Notes: generated from the sequence alone by a model not told the origin. A stretch of DNA of 35,902 nt from Candidatus Gastranaerophilales bacterium (GCA_028689995.1 JAQVCB010000016.1:1-35902), one strand, 5' to 3'; shown: positions 25,776 to 34,173, counted from the first letter of the stretch. Program-made: numbers and translations.

Positions 25776-25975
25776 TAATGTGTACGAAATAATGGGATTC
25801 TGAATTTTAAATTATTTATCAGTTCGTATCTGTCCATAACCTAATTTCTCTCTTAATTATATAAAATCTATAAAAATAATAATTGCTAAATTTCCTAAAA
25901 TTTTTCTATTGAAAATTTTAGAGGATAAAATTATCAAATTAATATTTCTAAAAATCCTTACTCTATAATGTTTGT

Positions 25976-26003
25976 ATATAAGTTTATTATAATAAACTTA
26001 TAT
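25976..26003. repeat. Perfect 28-bp palindrome
   Basis: ATATAAGTTTATTA followed at once by its exact reverse complement TAATAAACTTATAT, with no spacer. It lies about 65 bases before the open frame of the truncated AAA+ gene. It could be an operator, a cruciform-prone site or a rearrangement scar. Confidence 0.7.
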
Positions 26004-26067
26004 TTACTAATGTAAATTTATATTAATTCAAGTAGCAACTTTTTATATTTCTCAACTTTATACATAG

Positions 26068-26658
26068 GACAATGTATACATTCATTTTATAAATGATGCT
26101 GCAAAGAGATTTAAAAAAGATAAAACAAGAACTATTCTATACGTTGATGAATTAACAAGAGTAGTTGATAAAACATCCAACATTAAAAGAGAATTTGAAG
26201 ACTTTGTAAAAACCTGTTCTGAAAAATATCACTGTACTGTTTTTGGAGCAACAAATCATATGTCTAAAATAGGTATAGATCTCAAAAATCCTGATATTTT
26301 CCCTGTTAGAATTTCTCTCGATCCTCCAAACAAAGAAGATACAAAAAGCATACTTATGCATTATCTAAAAGGAAGAACAACGGGAGAGGTAAATTATGAC
26401 CTTATAACTGATAAACTTATGGAAACAGGAAAATCAAGAGGAGGTATTTACAGTAATTCTCAAATTGAAGATATTTGTGTACGTAGCCAGAAAGAAGGTA
26501 AAAGCGGGATATCACAAAATGATATTTTGGAATATATACAGGAAGAAATGAAGAAATCAATACCATATGGGATGACCAGAGAAATCAATAAGGGCCCTGC
26601 AATTATCTGGAAAAAAATTGAAAGTTTTAATGAGGATATAAAAAAATATATGACTTGA
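26068..26658 (+). pseudogene. 5'-truncated AAA+ ATPase remnant
   Basis: The frame opens right after TAG at 26065-26067 and runs 196 codons with clear AAA+ ATPase features: the Walker B strand RTILYVDELTRVV, sensor-1 TVFGATNHMSKI, and a C-terminal lid with DILEYIQEEMKKS. The Walker A half and any ATG before residue 65 are missing, and the upstream DNA is non-coding AT-rich spacer, so the gene has lost its 5' part. An internal ATG at 26260 with no good ribosome binding site would give 132 residues lacking Walker B. The neighbour at 26727 looks like a diverged relative. It is probably a decaying paralogue left by duplication or deletion. Confidence 0.7.
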
Positions 26659-26726
26659 TAAATTATCCATATACCTGACAATAAACTTCCTCTTTTTGTT
26701 TTATAATATATAAAAGGCTAAACAGA

Positions 26727-27848
26727 ATGAAAATTGTAAATAATCTGCTTCAATTAAATAATAGTACAATTGTTAAAAATAATTCACAAAATATATCGTT
26801 TACCGGCAATCCTAATAACGGTTCTGGTGAAGACATGTTTGTATATACGGCAAGTGATGCTGATTTAGACAAAAGACTTGAATCTAACAAAAAATTGTTA
26901 AAATTATATTATGACGCTTTGGAAAGTTTTCCTTATCATGTGAAAGAAGAACAAATCGGAACAAGAGTAAAAATACCTAACTGCATTATGGTATTAGGCA
27001 ATAATTCTAAAATCACAGGCGGTGTGATTGAATGGATGAAAAATTATTCTGGTGACAGTAATATTGTTAATTTAGCCAATGAAGATAAAGATGTTTTGCA
27101 AGATGACCTGTGGGATGTTTTCAATAAATCAAAAGAAGAATTTCTAAAAACAAAAAAAAGGACATTAATACATGTAGAAGGATTTGACAGGTTAATAAAT
27201 CCAGAAATTAATGAATTCAAAAATATTGAGTGGCTGAAAGATTTAATGAACCGCTGCGCAAGTGATTTTGGTGTAACAATTGTATTTGACACAAAAGATG
27301 CTTCAAAATTGACTGAAGAAGCTATTCAGCCTCATAGAATCGGTGAAATATTAAAGACAGGTGATGTATTGCCGTCCGAGTTTCTTGAATATGATAGATC
27401 AGTGAATAATAAAGCCAGAATTGAAAATTATTTTAAAATGAATCAGGAATTATACCCTGAAACCAGTAAACCTGAAATTCCAAAACCACAGGAAGAAATA
27501 CAAGTCAAAAGTAGAACGACAAAATCTCAAGAACCAAAAGAACAAGTAAAAATTGAAGATGAAAAAATAAAAATAGAACCCGAAGCTCAGACAAAAGTAG
27601 ATACGCCTGAAATTAAAGTAGAAAAAGAAGTAAAAACTGAAAATTTAGATCAGGGAATCAAAAAAGCTTCAAAAGGTGCAAAAGTATTTAAATGGGTAGC
27701 AATCCTGGCTGCAATTGGAGGCATCATTGCCGGAGTAAGGCATTTAATTTCAAAAGACAAAAGTAAAAGCGGACAGCCATTAATCAACAACAATGAGCTG
27801 CAACCCACTACTACTAATACTATATTAAATAATAAGATGCTGAAATAA
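26727..27848 (+). CDS. Membrane-anchored degenerate AAA+-like protein with ISFTG motif
   Basis: Not a named family. The 373-residue protein has a polar lead and NISFTGNPNNG at residues 23-33. The segment about 85-230 follows the AAA+ strand order but with ruined catalytic motifs: IMVLGNNSKITGGVI where Walker A should be (no GKT/S), RTLIHVEGFDRL where Walker B should read DE, and TIVFDTKDASKL at sensor 1. A Pro/Glu/Lys-rich linker (about 245-310) leads to one hydrophobic helix VFKWVAILAAIGGIIAGV (about 322-340) and a polar tail. It is thus likely a non-hydrolysing pseudo-ATPase with a C-terminal membrane anchor. AAAGG lies nine bases before the ATG. The truncated AAA+ remnant is directly upstream. 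Confidence 0.7.
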   Translation: MKIVNNLLQLNNSTIVKNNSQNISFTGNPNNGSGEDMFVYTASDADLDKRLESNKKLLKLYYDALESFPYHVKEEQIGTRVKIPNCIMVLGNNSKITGGVIEWMKNYSGDSNIVNLANEDKDVLQDDLWDVFNKSKEEFLKTKKRTLIHVEGFDRLINPEINEFKNIEWLKDLMNRCASDFGVTIVFDTKDASKLTEEAIQPHRIGEILKTGDVLPSEFLEYDRSVNNKARIENYFKMNQELYPETSKPEIPKPQEEIQVKSRTTKSQEPKEQVKIEDEKIKIEPEAQTKVDTPEIKVEKEVKTENLDQGIKKASKGAKVFKWVAILAAIGGIIAGVRHLISKDKSKSGQPLINNNELQPTTTNTILNNKMLK

Positions 27849-27887
27849 ATTCAGCAAATTGTGTTAAAAATTTTTCTGTTTCAAAAA

Positions 27888-28439
27888 TTAATCCAGATAA
27901 AAAACGGTTACTACCTTATGGCTTTCTTCAGCGTATGAAATTGCTTTATGCAAAGTTCCGCTTGTATGGGAGAGAAAGCAAATTAATTGTTGGCATTCAT
28001 CAATGATCTCTCTGTTACAGATTCTGCTTGCATCAGCAAGTGTCATCATAGCTCTGTCAGGATGTTCAATGATATTTGGAACTCCAATAAGCTGATCCTG
28101 AACATCAGATGGCTGTTGACCTATTGTTTGCGGAAGAATAACTTTTAAATGAATCGGATCAGCTTTCATTGCGCCTCTAATCGCTGCAGCATTTGTACCG
28201 CTTGATCCTCCACTGGTAATTAAAGTATTTCCCTGTCCCACCAAAGCAAAAGATAATGTTTCAATAGTTTGCTGGTGTGTAATAGGTAAATTTCTGCTTC
28301 CGATTATAGCAATTCTTTTTGCAGACTGCTGAATTGTTGCTAATTCATGAGCAAGCTGGTCTGTTGTTTCTGGTTTATCATCATCAACTACATCATCAAG
28401 TGGCACCATTATAGTACGCTGTTCTTTTTCGTCTGGCAT
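27888..28439 (-). CDS. DprA-like SLOG protein of the cyanobacterial type
   Basis: A 183-residue relative of the DprA/Smf Rossmann domain, of the short kind annotated in cyanobacteria as DNA recombination-mediator protein A. After an acidic N-terminus come LAHELATIQQSAKRIAIIGS, PITHQQTIETLSFAL, the nucleotide-binding loop ITSGGSSGTNAAAIRGAM, and VILPQTIGQQP, then a C-terminal domain ending VVTVFYLD. It lacks the SAM-like and winged-helix domains of true DprA, so a role in natural transformation is unproven; SLOG domains also bind nucleotide signals. It is convergent with the pseudo-ATPase gene and divergent from the helicase. The product is cytosolic. The start has no strong Shine-Dalgarno. 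Confidence 0.85.
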   Translation of the reverse strand: MPDEKEQRTIMVPLDDVVDDDKPETTDQLAHELATIQQSAKRIAIIGSRNLPITHQQTIETLSFALVGQGNTLITSGGSSGTNAAAIRGAMKADPIHLKVILPQTIGQQPSDVQDQLIGVPNIIEHPDRAMMTLADASRICNREIIDECQQLICFLSHTSGTLHKAISYAEESHKVVTVFYLD

Positions 28440-28480
28440 TCCTGATCCCTTATCTACCTTATCTCTACTTAACTACATTT

Positions 28481-28614
28481 GAACGAGTTATGTTTTCGGT
28501 TCATGTCGGCAATGCCGCCTCTTGGTTGTTGCCGATAAACGAGTTACGGTCTGACAGGGTCAGCCCTGCACTCTCTGGCAACAATCCGCTCCCGAAAATG
28601 TCACTCCCTTCGCA
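28481..28614 (-). repeat. TGCGAAGCGGGAG-type intergenic element, copy C (reversed, longest)
   Basis: On the minus strand it starts TGCGAAGGGAGTG (28614-28602) and ends AACTCGTTC (28489-28481), with a second AACTCGTT inside. The interior is GC-rich and strongly paired: TGTCGGCAATGCCG, GGTTGTTGCCGAT and CAGGGTCAGCCCTG. It fills most of the gap between the DprA-like gene and the helicase. Confidence 0.55.
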
Positions 28615-28648
28615 ATATATTAATTTTCTTTAATTTCAATAAAAATGG

Positions 28649-28677
28649 TTAGTGTATTAATATATTTCTATTATAAT
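28649..28677 (+). promoter_or_regulatory. Candidate helicase promoter
   Basis: TATAAT at 28672-28677 is a perfect -10; TTAGTG at 28649-28654 is a weak -35 at 17-base spacing. The helicase ATG is 46 bases downstream. Confidence 0.4.
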
Positions 28678-28723
28678 ACTAAGTAATACCATTATACAAA
28701 ATATCTAAAAAAGTAAAACAAAA

Positions 28724-31261
28724 ATGAATAAAATTCTAGTAGGTCTAAATTCTGCACAACAAGAAGCAGTATCAAAATTATCCGGTGCAATGCTGGTTTT
28801 AGCCGGGGCAGGAAGTGGCAAAACAAAAGTATTAACTCAAAGAATAGCTTATCTCATTCAAAATGGGGTAAGTCCTTATGAGATACTTGCCGTTACATTT
28901 ACCAATAAAGCCGCTCAGGAAATGAAGGAAAGACTTGTTTCCATACTTGGAGAAGATATCGTAAAAAAACTCTGGGTGGGTACTTTTCACAACATTTGCG
29001 GCAGGATTTTACGGCAGGACATCGACAAATACAAGACTGACGACGGTAGAGACTGGCGTAATAACTTTGTAATATTTGATCAGGACGATAGTTTAAGTTT
29101 GATTAAGCAGGCTGTTAAACTTGAGAATCTCGATGAAAAAATGTATCAGCCAAAAGCCGTACAAACAAATATAAGCATGGCAAAAAATAAAATGATGGAC
29201 GCTTTCAAGTTCGCAACAAACGCAAAAGACTTTAGGACAGAAAGAGTTTCAAGGGTTTATCATACTTATGAAGGCATGCTTTCAACAAATAATGCTCTTG
29301 ATTTTGACGATTTGTTATTGATGAGTGTTAATTTATTCACAAAATCGCCTGAAATTCTTAATAAATATCATTCAAGATTCAAGCATGTTCTTGTAGATGA
29401 ATATCAGGATACTAATCTGGCACAGTATAGCCTTATAAATAAAATATATACTGACGGAAAAGATAATTTCTCTGCCAAAGACAGGAGTTTATGTGTTGTT
29501 GGAGATATTGACCAGTCAATATACAGCTGGAGAGGTGCTGATTATAAAATTATTCTTAATTTTCAAAATGATTTTCCTGATGCACAACTTATCAAGCTTG
29601 AACAAAACTACAGGTCGACAGAAAATATTCTTGAAGTTGCAAACCATATAATTGTGAATAATACGGAAAGACTTTCTAAAAAACTTTATTCCAACAAGGG
29701 TAAAGGTGAAAAAATTCTTTGTTTTGAGGCTAATAATGAATTGGAAGAAGCCCATTTCATGATAGATAAGATAAAAGCGCTTATCTGCGGTAAATATAGC
29801 TACAATGACTGCGTGGTTTTATACAGGACAAATGCGCAGAGCCGTCCTATAGAAGAAGCTTTTATGGCAAGAAGCATTCCTTACAAGATGGTGGGTGGAA
29901 TCAAGTTTTATGCAAGAAAAGAAATCAAAGATATTATTGCTTACCTAAAACTTGTTTATAATCCTGACGATTCACAGAGCTTAAAAAGAGTTATAAATGT
30001 TCCAAGACGAGCAATTGGACCGACTACCATTAAAAAAATTGACGACATCTCAAAAAGAGAAAGTATTTCATTGTTTTCTGTACTTGAAAATATTGAAGAT
30101 TATTCTGAATTTTCCCCAAAAACTAAAAATTCTCTCAAAGGATTTGTGAATTTAATAAAGAAAACGAGAGAAGTATGCGGAAGCATGCCGTTAAGCGAAT
30201 TTATATCACAGATGATTGATGATACAGAATATCTTGATGAGCTTAAGGAAGAAGGTACGGATGATGCCAACAGCAGAATTGAGAATATTCAGGAATTTAT
30301 AAGCGTTGCAAAAGAGTATGAAAGTATGGAAGCTGGAAATGATCTTGGTGACTTTTTAACCCAGATTTCACTTGTCAGTGACCTTGATTCGCTTGAAGAG
30401 TCAGCAGAAAGCGTTACTTTGATGACTCTGCATGCCGCAAAGGGACTTGAGTTTCCTGTGGTATTTCTGGCAGGTCTTGAAGAAGGTATTTTCCCTCATT
30501 CAAGGTCATTGAACATCAATGCTGAAATGGAAGAAGAAAGACGCCTTATGTATGTCGGTGTAACAAGGGCAGAAGATCTCTTATATCTGACATATACAAA
30601 GAAAAGACTAATTTGGGGCGATTATAAATACTGCACCCCTAGCCGATTCCTTAAAGAAATTCCACAAAATCTTATAGTTACAAATTATGCAAGAGAAAAA
30701 GAAGAAAAATCTTCATATTCATCAACAAAATCAGGTAGTTGGGGTTATTCAAAAAGTAATGACAGGTCAAATTCTTTTGGGAAAGATTTTAAATCACCCG
30801 GATTTAAGGAATCACCCCTACAGAATGACTACTCAAAAGGCTTTGGCAGTAATTTTGTAGCGCCCAAGTTTAAGGATAAAAATATTCAAAATGATTGTTC
30901 AAAAGGCTTTGGAAGTGGATTTGTCGCTCCAAAGTACAAAAAAACCGAAGAAGCTAAAACTCAAAAAATTGAAGTTAAATTGCATAAGCTACCAGAACAG
31001 AAGAAACCTGAAAAAATTATCTCCGGCCCGCAGCTGCCGGATAATCTTAAAGCTTTTCTAAAACAAAAAGAAGTATCAACACCTCAAAAAGTCGAAATAG
31101 ATATATTTAATGAAGGTGAGAGAGTTTTTCACGAAAAATACGGTATAGGTATAATAGCTGAGGTCCTTGAGATGGGGCAGGATGTTATGTATTCGGTTGA
31201 TTTTGGAAAACTAGGCAAAAAACCGCTCGATGCAAGATTTAGTAAGTTAAAGAAGTTTTAA
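28724..31261 (+). CDS. UvrD/PcrA-type superfamily 1 DNA helicase
   Basis: ATP-driven 3'-5' helicase for repair and replication restart. All SF1A motifs are present: Q motif LNSAQQEAV, Walker A AGAGSGKT (27-34), Ia TFTNKAAQEM, II VDEYQDTN, III GDIDQSIYSWRGAD, IV QNYRS, V TLHAAKGLEFP and VI EERRLMYVGVTRAED. Residues about 650-780 form a low-complexity, basic, Ser/Lys/Gly-rich linker with a 22-residue repeat (SKGFGS.FVAPK). The C-terminus (about 790-845, GERVFHEKYGIGIIAEVLEM) is the Tudor-like domain known from PcrA to contact RNA polymerase. At 845 residues it is some 100 longer than typical PcrA, the excess being the linker. Gene name pcrA or uvrD both fit. Confidence 0.95.
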   Translation: MNKILVGLNSAQQEAVSKLSGAMLVLAGAGSGKTKVLTQRIAYLIQNGVSPYEILAVTFTNKAAQEMKERLVSILGEDIVKKLWVGTFHNICGRILRQDIDKYKTDDGRDWRNNFVIFDQDDSLSLIKQAVKLENLDEKMYQPKAVQTNISMAKNKMMDAFKFATNAKDFRTERVSRVYHTYEGMLSTNNALDFDDLLLMSVNLFTKSPEILNKYHSRFKHVLVDEYQDTNLAQYSLINKIYTDGKDNFSAKDRSLCVVGDIDQSIYSWRGADYKIILNFQNDFPDAQLIKLEQNYRSTENILEVANHIIVNNTERLSKKLYSNKGKGEKILCFEANNELEEAHFMIDKIKALICGKYSYNDCVVLYRTNAQSRPIEEAFMARSIPYKMVGGIKFYARKEIKDIIAYLKLVYNPDDSQSLKRVINVPRRAIGPTTIKKIDDISKRESISLFSVLENIEDYSEFSPKTKNSLKGFVNLIKKTREVCGSMPLSEFISQMIDDTEYLDELKEEGTDDANSRIENIQEFISVAKEYESMEAGNDLGDFLTQISLVSDLDSLEESAESVTLMTLHAAKGLEFPVVFLAGLEEGIFPHSRSLNINAEMEEERRLMYVGVTRAEDLLYLTYTKKRLIWGDYKYCTPSRFLKEIPQNLIVTNYAREKEEKSSYSSTKSGSWGYSKSNDRSNSFGKDFKSPGFKESPLQNDYSKGFGSNFVAPKFKDKNIQNDCSKGFGSGFVAPKYKKTEEAKTQKIEVKLHKLPEQKKPEKIISGPQLPDNLKAFLKQKEVSTPQKVEIDIFNEGERVFHEKYGIGIIAEVLEMGQDVMYSVDFGKLGKKPLDARFSKLKKF

Positions 31262-31285
31262 AAAAGCAAGACAGCAGAAAAGTAG

Positions 31286-31341
31286 GGTGGGCATCTGTGA
31301 TAATAGTTGAAATATAAAGATATCAAAGTTTCTTGCCCACC
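31286..31341. repeat. Inverted repeat between convergent helicase and cysE
   Basis: GGTGGGCA (31286-31293) pairs exactly with TGCCCACC (31334-31341) around a 40-base AT-rich loop. It lies in the only spacer between the convergent genes and may end transcription, though there is no T run. Confidence 0.45.
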
Positions 31342-31379
31342 AACGTCGATTCTTCTAAAGGTACTTGTTGTTTATAATG

Positions 31380-32021
31380 CTATTTTTTATCAGAAAGTTC
31401 TTTCACCTGTTCTTTAAGCTCTTCTATTTCATACTTCATTCTGTTAAGAGCACAGGACACAGGGTCTGGGATGAAGTTGTGATTCAGCTGACTTCTCTTT
31501 TCACCCTTTTGAACTACTATTCTGCCTGGAACTCCAACAACTGTCGAATCATCCGGTACATCTGAGATAACAACCGAACCTGCACCAATTCTTACATTGT
31601 TTCCAAGAGTAATATTGCCGAGAACTTTAGCACCTGCCCCGACAACTACATTATCTTTTAAAGTAGGATGGCGTTTACCGTGTTCTTTTCCTGTTCCTCC
31701 GAGTGTAACTCCTTGATAAATAAGACAATCGTCACTGATTATTGTTGTTTCACCAATAACAACGCCCATTCCGTGGTCTATAAAAAATCTTTTGCCTATC
31801 TGTGCCCCAGGATGAATTTCTATACCTGTAATGAACCTTGAAAAGTTAGAAATCATTCTTGGTAATACAGAAATTTTCCAGTTATAAAGTTTGTGGGCAA
31901 GTCTATGAAATGCAAGCGCCTGAAACCCCGGATAACAGCAAATTATTTCAAAAATATTAGTTGCAGCCGGATCTTTTTCATATATTGTCTTTATGTCTTC
32001 TTTTAAGTCTCTTAATCCCAT
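31380..32021 (-). CDS. cysE: Serine O-acetyltransferase (short EpsC/CysE form)
   Basis: Transfers acetyl from acetyl-CoA to L-serine, giving O-acetylserine for cysteine synthesis. The 213 residues fit the short CysE form. An N-terminal helical domain (DIKTIYEKDPAATNIFEII, HRLAHKLY) is followed by the left-handed beta-helix of hexapeptide repeats: IHPGAQIGKRFFIDHGMGVV with the catalytic His, TLGGTGKEHGKRHPTLKDNV, and IGAGSVVISDVPDDSTVVGV ending in PGRIV. The tail is a charged helix. GAGG precedes the ATG. cysK lies 183 bases upstream in the same direction, separated by a repeat element; the two enzymes often form a complex. Confidence 0.95.
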   Translation of the reverse strand: MGLRDLKEDIKTIYEKDPAATNIFEIICCYPGFQALAFHRLAHKLYNWKISVLPRMISNFSRFITGIEIHPGAQIGKRFFIDHGMGVVIGETTIISDDCLIYQGVTLGGTGKEHGKRHPTLKDNVVVGAGAKVLGNITLGNNVRIGAGSVVISDVPDDSTVVGVPGRIVVQKGEKRSQLNHNFIPDPVSCALNRMKYEIEELKEQVKELSDKK

Positions 32022-32082
32022 TTATATTCCTCTTTTTAGAATTTATATTAATTTTAACCAATACAAAAAATTCTTATATATC

Positions 32083-32150
32083 GTGTCATCCTGAATTTAT
32101 TTCAGGATCTATTAATTTTTGTAGATGCTGAAACAAGTTCAGCATGACAC
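32083..32150. repeat. Double-hairpin repeat, copy 2
   Basis: GTGTCAT-CCTGAATTTATTTCAGG-ATCT, a short A/T spacer, then AGAT-GCTGAAACAAGTTCAGC-ATGACAC. It sits between cysK and cysE and is nearly identical to 33187-33252, in the same orientation. Confidence 0.85.
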
Positions 32151-32204
32151 ACAGATATAATATAAATATTTAAGAATTTTTTGTTACCTCCTTATATATA
32201 TTAA

Positions 32205-33140
32205 TTATGAACGTAAATGTTCAAATAAAACCGTGCTTAAATATCTTTCACCGTAGTCAGGTAAAATAACCACGATTAATTTTCCTTCATTTTCAATTCT
32301 TTTTGCAGCCTGAATTGCGGCAAATGCTGCTGCTCCGCATGATATTCCACAAAGAATACCTTCTTCCACAGCTAATTCTCTCGCAGTTTCAATAGCTTTA
32401 CCTCCGGGAACTGTTATAATTTCATCTATTAATGCTCTGTCAAAGATTTTCGGTATAAAGCCCGCACCTATTCCCTGAATTTTATGCGGCGATGACTGGC
32501 CTCCTGAAATAACTGGACTTTCTGAAGGTTCAACAGCTATAGCTTTAAATTTAGGTTTTTTTTCTTTAATTTTTTTGGCTATTCCTGTTATGGTTCCGCC
32601 TGTTCCAACTCCTGCCACTACAATATCAACCTTGCCGTCTGTATCTCTCCATATTTCTTCAGCAGTGGTGTTGTAATGAGTTTCAGGGTTTGCAGGATTA
32701 TCAAACTGCTGGGGAATATAGGAATTCTCTGTATTTTTTGCAATTTCAACAGCTTTTTCAATAGCCCCTGTTATTCCAAGCGGGCCTGATGTTAAAACGA
32801 GTTCCGCTCCGTATGCTTTTAAAAGCATCCTTCTTTCAATACTCATAGTCTCAGGCATAGTTAAAATAAGTTTATATCCTTTTACTGCACATACAAGCGC
32901 AAGTCCGATGCCAGTATTTCCGCTGGTAGGTTCAATTATTACAGTCTCACCGGGAGTGATCTTTCCTGCTTTTTCTGCTGATTCGATCATTCCAAGAGCG
33001 ATACGATCTTTTACTGAATTTCCGGGATTAAAATACTCAAGTTTTACTGCTATAGTTGCTTTGCAGTCCTTATTTAATTTGTTTAAATAAACGAGAGGAG
33101 TATTTCCTATCAACTCTGTTATATCTTTTGCTATTTTCAT
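32205..33140 (-). CDS. cysK: Cysteine synthase A
   Basis: PLP enzyme joining O-acetylserine and sulphide to make cysteine. The 311-residue protein shows [11 protein letters not shown], the PLP lysine Lys44 in NPGNSVKDR, the substrate loop [12 protein letters not shown], the phosphate-binding [23 protein letters not shown] and the C-terminal [12 protein letters not shown]. Length and motifs are typical of CysK rather than CysM or cystathionine beta-synthase. ACGGA lies before the ATG. It sits upstream of cysE on the same strand and is flanked on both sides by the same double-hairpin repeat. Confidence 0.95.
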   Translation of the reverse strand: MKIAKDITELIGNTPLVYLNKLNKDCKATIAVKLEYFNPGNSVKDRIALGMIESAEKAGKITPGETVIIEPTSGNTGIGLALVCAVKGYKLILTMPETMSIERRMLLKAYGAELVLTSGPLGITGAIEKAVEIAKNTENSYIPQQFDNPANPETHYNTTAEEIWRDTDGKVDIVVAGVGTGGTITGIAKKIKEKKPKFKAIAVEPSESPVISGGQSSPHKIQGIGAGFIPKIFDRALIDEIITVPGGKAIETARELAVEEGILCGISCGAAAFAAIQAAKRIENEGKLIVVILPDYGERYLSTVLFEHLRS

Positions 33141-33186
33141 AATTTTTTCCGTCAGGTTAAGGAATAAACAAAAATTTTTACATGCT

Positions 33187-33252
33187 GTGTCATCCTGAAT
33201 TTATTTCAGGATCTCTGAATTAATAGATGCTGAAACAAGTTCAGCATGACAC
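33187..33252. repeat. Double-hairpin repeat, copy 3
   Basis: Same order and orientation as the copy at 32083: GTGTCAT-CCTGAATTTATTTCAGG, a spacer CTGAATTAAT, AGAT-GCTGAAACAAGTTCAGC-ATGACAC. It lies upstream of cysK. Confidence 0.85.
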
Positions 33253-33359
33253 AAAGACGACTTAAGTAAACAATTGAAAATTTTTGTCATCTCTTTATTG
33301 TTAACATAGTTAAAGTATAAGAAAATCATTAATTTTTCAATAATTATGTATTTGCAATC

Positions 33360-33394
33360 TTATTGAGGCTTTGCAATCTGCAAAACCTCAATAA
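33360..33394 (-). terminator. Hairpin downstream of the peroxiredoxin gene
   Basis: TTATTGAGG (33360-33368) pairs with CCTCAATAA (33386-33394) and, past one mismatch, TTTGCA with TGCAAA around ATC. It sits about 25 bases after the peroxiredoxin stop on the minus strand. There is no clear T run after it, so intrinsic termination is uncertain. Confidence 0.4.
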
Positions 33395-33420
33395 AACTTA
33401 ATTAAAGACTTTAAAGAATA

Positions 33421-34095
33421 TTAGGCTTTTCTTTTACATAAAAACCAGTCTTTGCATTCTTCATGCTTTTCTTGTGTTCTTTTTTCAGCATCTTCAACAG
33501 TATGAGGAGGTGGAATTATCACATTATCTCCAGGTTTCCAGTTTACCGGAGTAACAACATTCTCTTTATCAACAAGTTGCATGGCATCGAGTATTCGTAT
33601 AATTTCATCAATATTTCGGCCTACGCTTTGAGGATAAGTTACCATAAACCTTATAATTCCTTTTGGATCTATAATAAAGACCGTTCTGACTGCATGAACT
33701 TCACTCATAGCAGGATGCAGCATTCCATACATATGAGCGACATCCATCAAAAGATCTGCTATAACCGGAAATTTTATTTTTACTTCAAACAATTTTTCCA
33801 TATGTCTGACCCATGCTATATGAGAATAAACGCTGTCTATGCTGAGTCCGATAAGTTTCGTGTTTCTTTTGTCAAATTCTTCCTGCTTTTCGGCAAATCC
33901 TACAAATTCAGTAGTGCAGACAGGGGTAAAGTCAGCCGGATGAGAAAACAAAATTACCCAATGATCCTTGTTATAATCAGAGAATTTAATTTTTCCATGA
34001 GTTGTATCTGCTTCAAAATCAGGAGCTGGTTCTCCAAGCCTAGGGCAAGAACATACTTCTATCACTTCTTCATAGTTTTCATAATTATTAGTCAT
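33421..34095 (-). CDS. Peroxiredoxin (Prx6-like, with C-terminal Cys pair)
   Basis: Thiol peroxidase reducing hydrogen peroxide and organic peroxides. From ATG 34095 it has 224 residues: LGEPAPDFEADTTHG, the active site HPADFTPVCTTE with peroxidatic Cys60, the conserved Arg in HAVRTVFIIDPKG, and the long Prx6-type C-terminal domain (MVTYPQSVGRNIDEI, PVNWKPGD). The tail has EECKDWFLCKRKA, a Cys-x5-Cys pair like the resolving cysteines of archaeal-type Prx6 enzymes, so it is probably not a strict 1-Cys form. An extra CSC sits near the start. GAGGT is seven bases before ATG 34095; an in-frame TTG 33 bases earlier lacks a site. No reductase gene is adjacent. Confidence 0.93.
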   Translation of the reverse strand: MTNNYENYEEVIEVCSCPRLGEPAPDFEADTTHGKIKFSDYNKDHWVILFSHPADFTPVCTTEFVGFAEKQEEFDKRNTKLIGLSIDSVYSHIAWVRHMEKLFEVKIKFPVIADLLMDVAHMYGMLHPAMSEVHAVRTVFIIDPKGIIRFMVTYPQSVGRNIDEIIRILDAMQLVDKENVVTPVNWKPGDNVIIPPPHTVEDAEKRTQEKHEECKDWFLCKRKA

Positions 34096-34173
34096 ATCAG
34101 TTACCTCAAGATATAATATCTTCGACAAAATACAATTGTGTCATGCGGATTACTATTCCCCTGATGTTTTAAT

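Larger units (their letters stand above)
25604..26067. other. Intergenic gap with repeat and long palindrome
   Basis: No gene seen. Very AT-rich. It holds the second ~105-bp composite repeat (25674-25775) and a perfect 28-base palindrome (25976-26003), and ends where the truncated AAA+ reading frame opens. Confidence 0.55.

Noticed and set aside
27888-28439. True competence protein DprA
   Set aside because: Only a short Rossmann/SLOG core is present, and the sequence follows the short cyanobacterial family rather than full-length DprA.
32083-33252. cysK as cargo of a composite transposon between the two flanking repeats
   Set aside because: The repeats are ~67-bp hairpins without a transposase or visible target-site duplications, and the same repeat also occurs alone at 14543.
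33463-34116. 217-codon plus-strand frame over the peroxiredoxin gene
   Set aside because: It is the antisense of an intact peroxiredoxin and has no family features.
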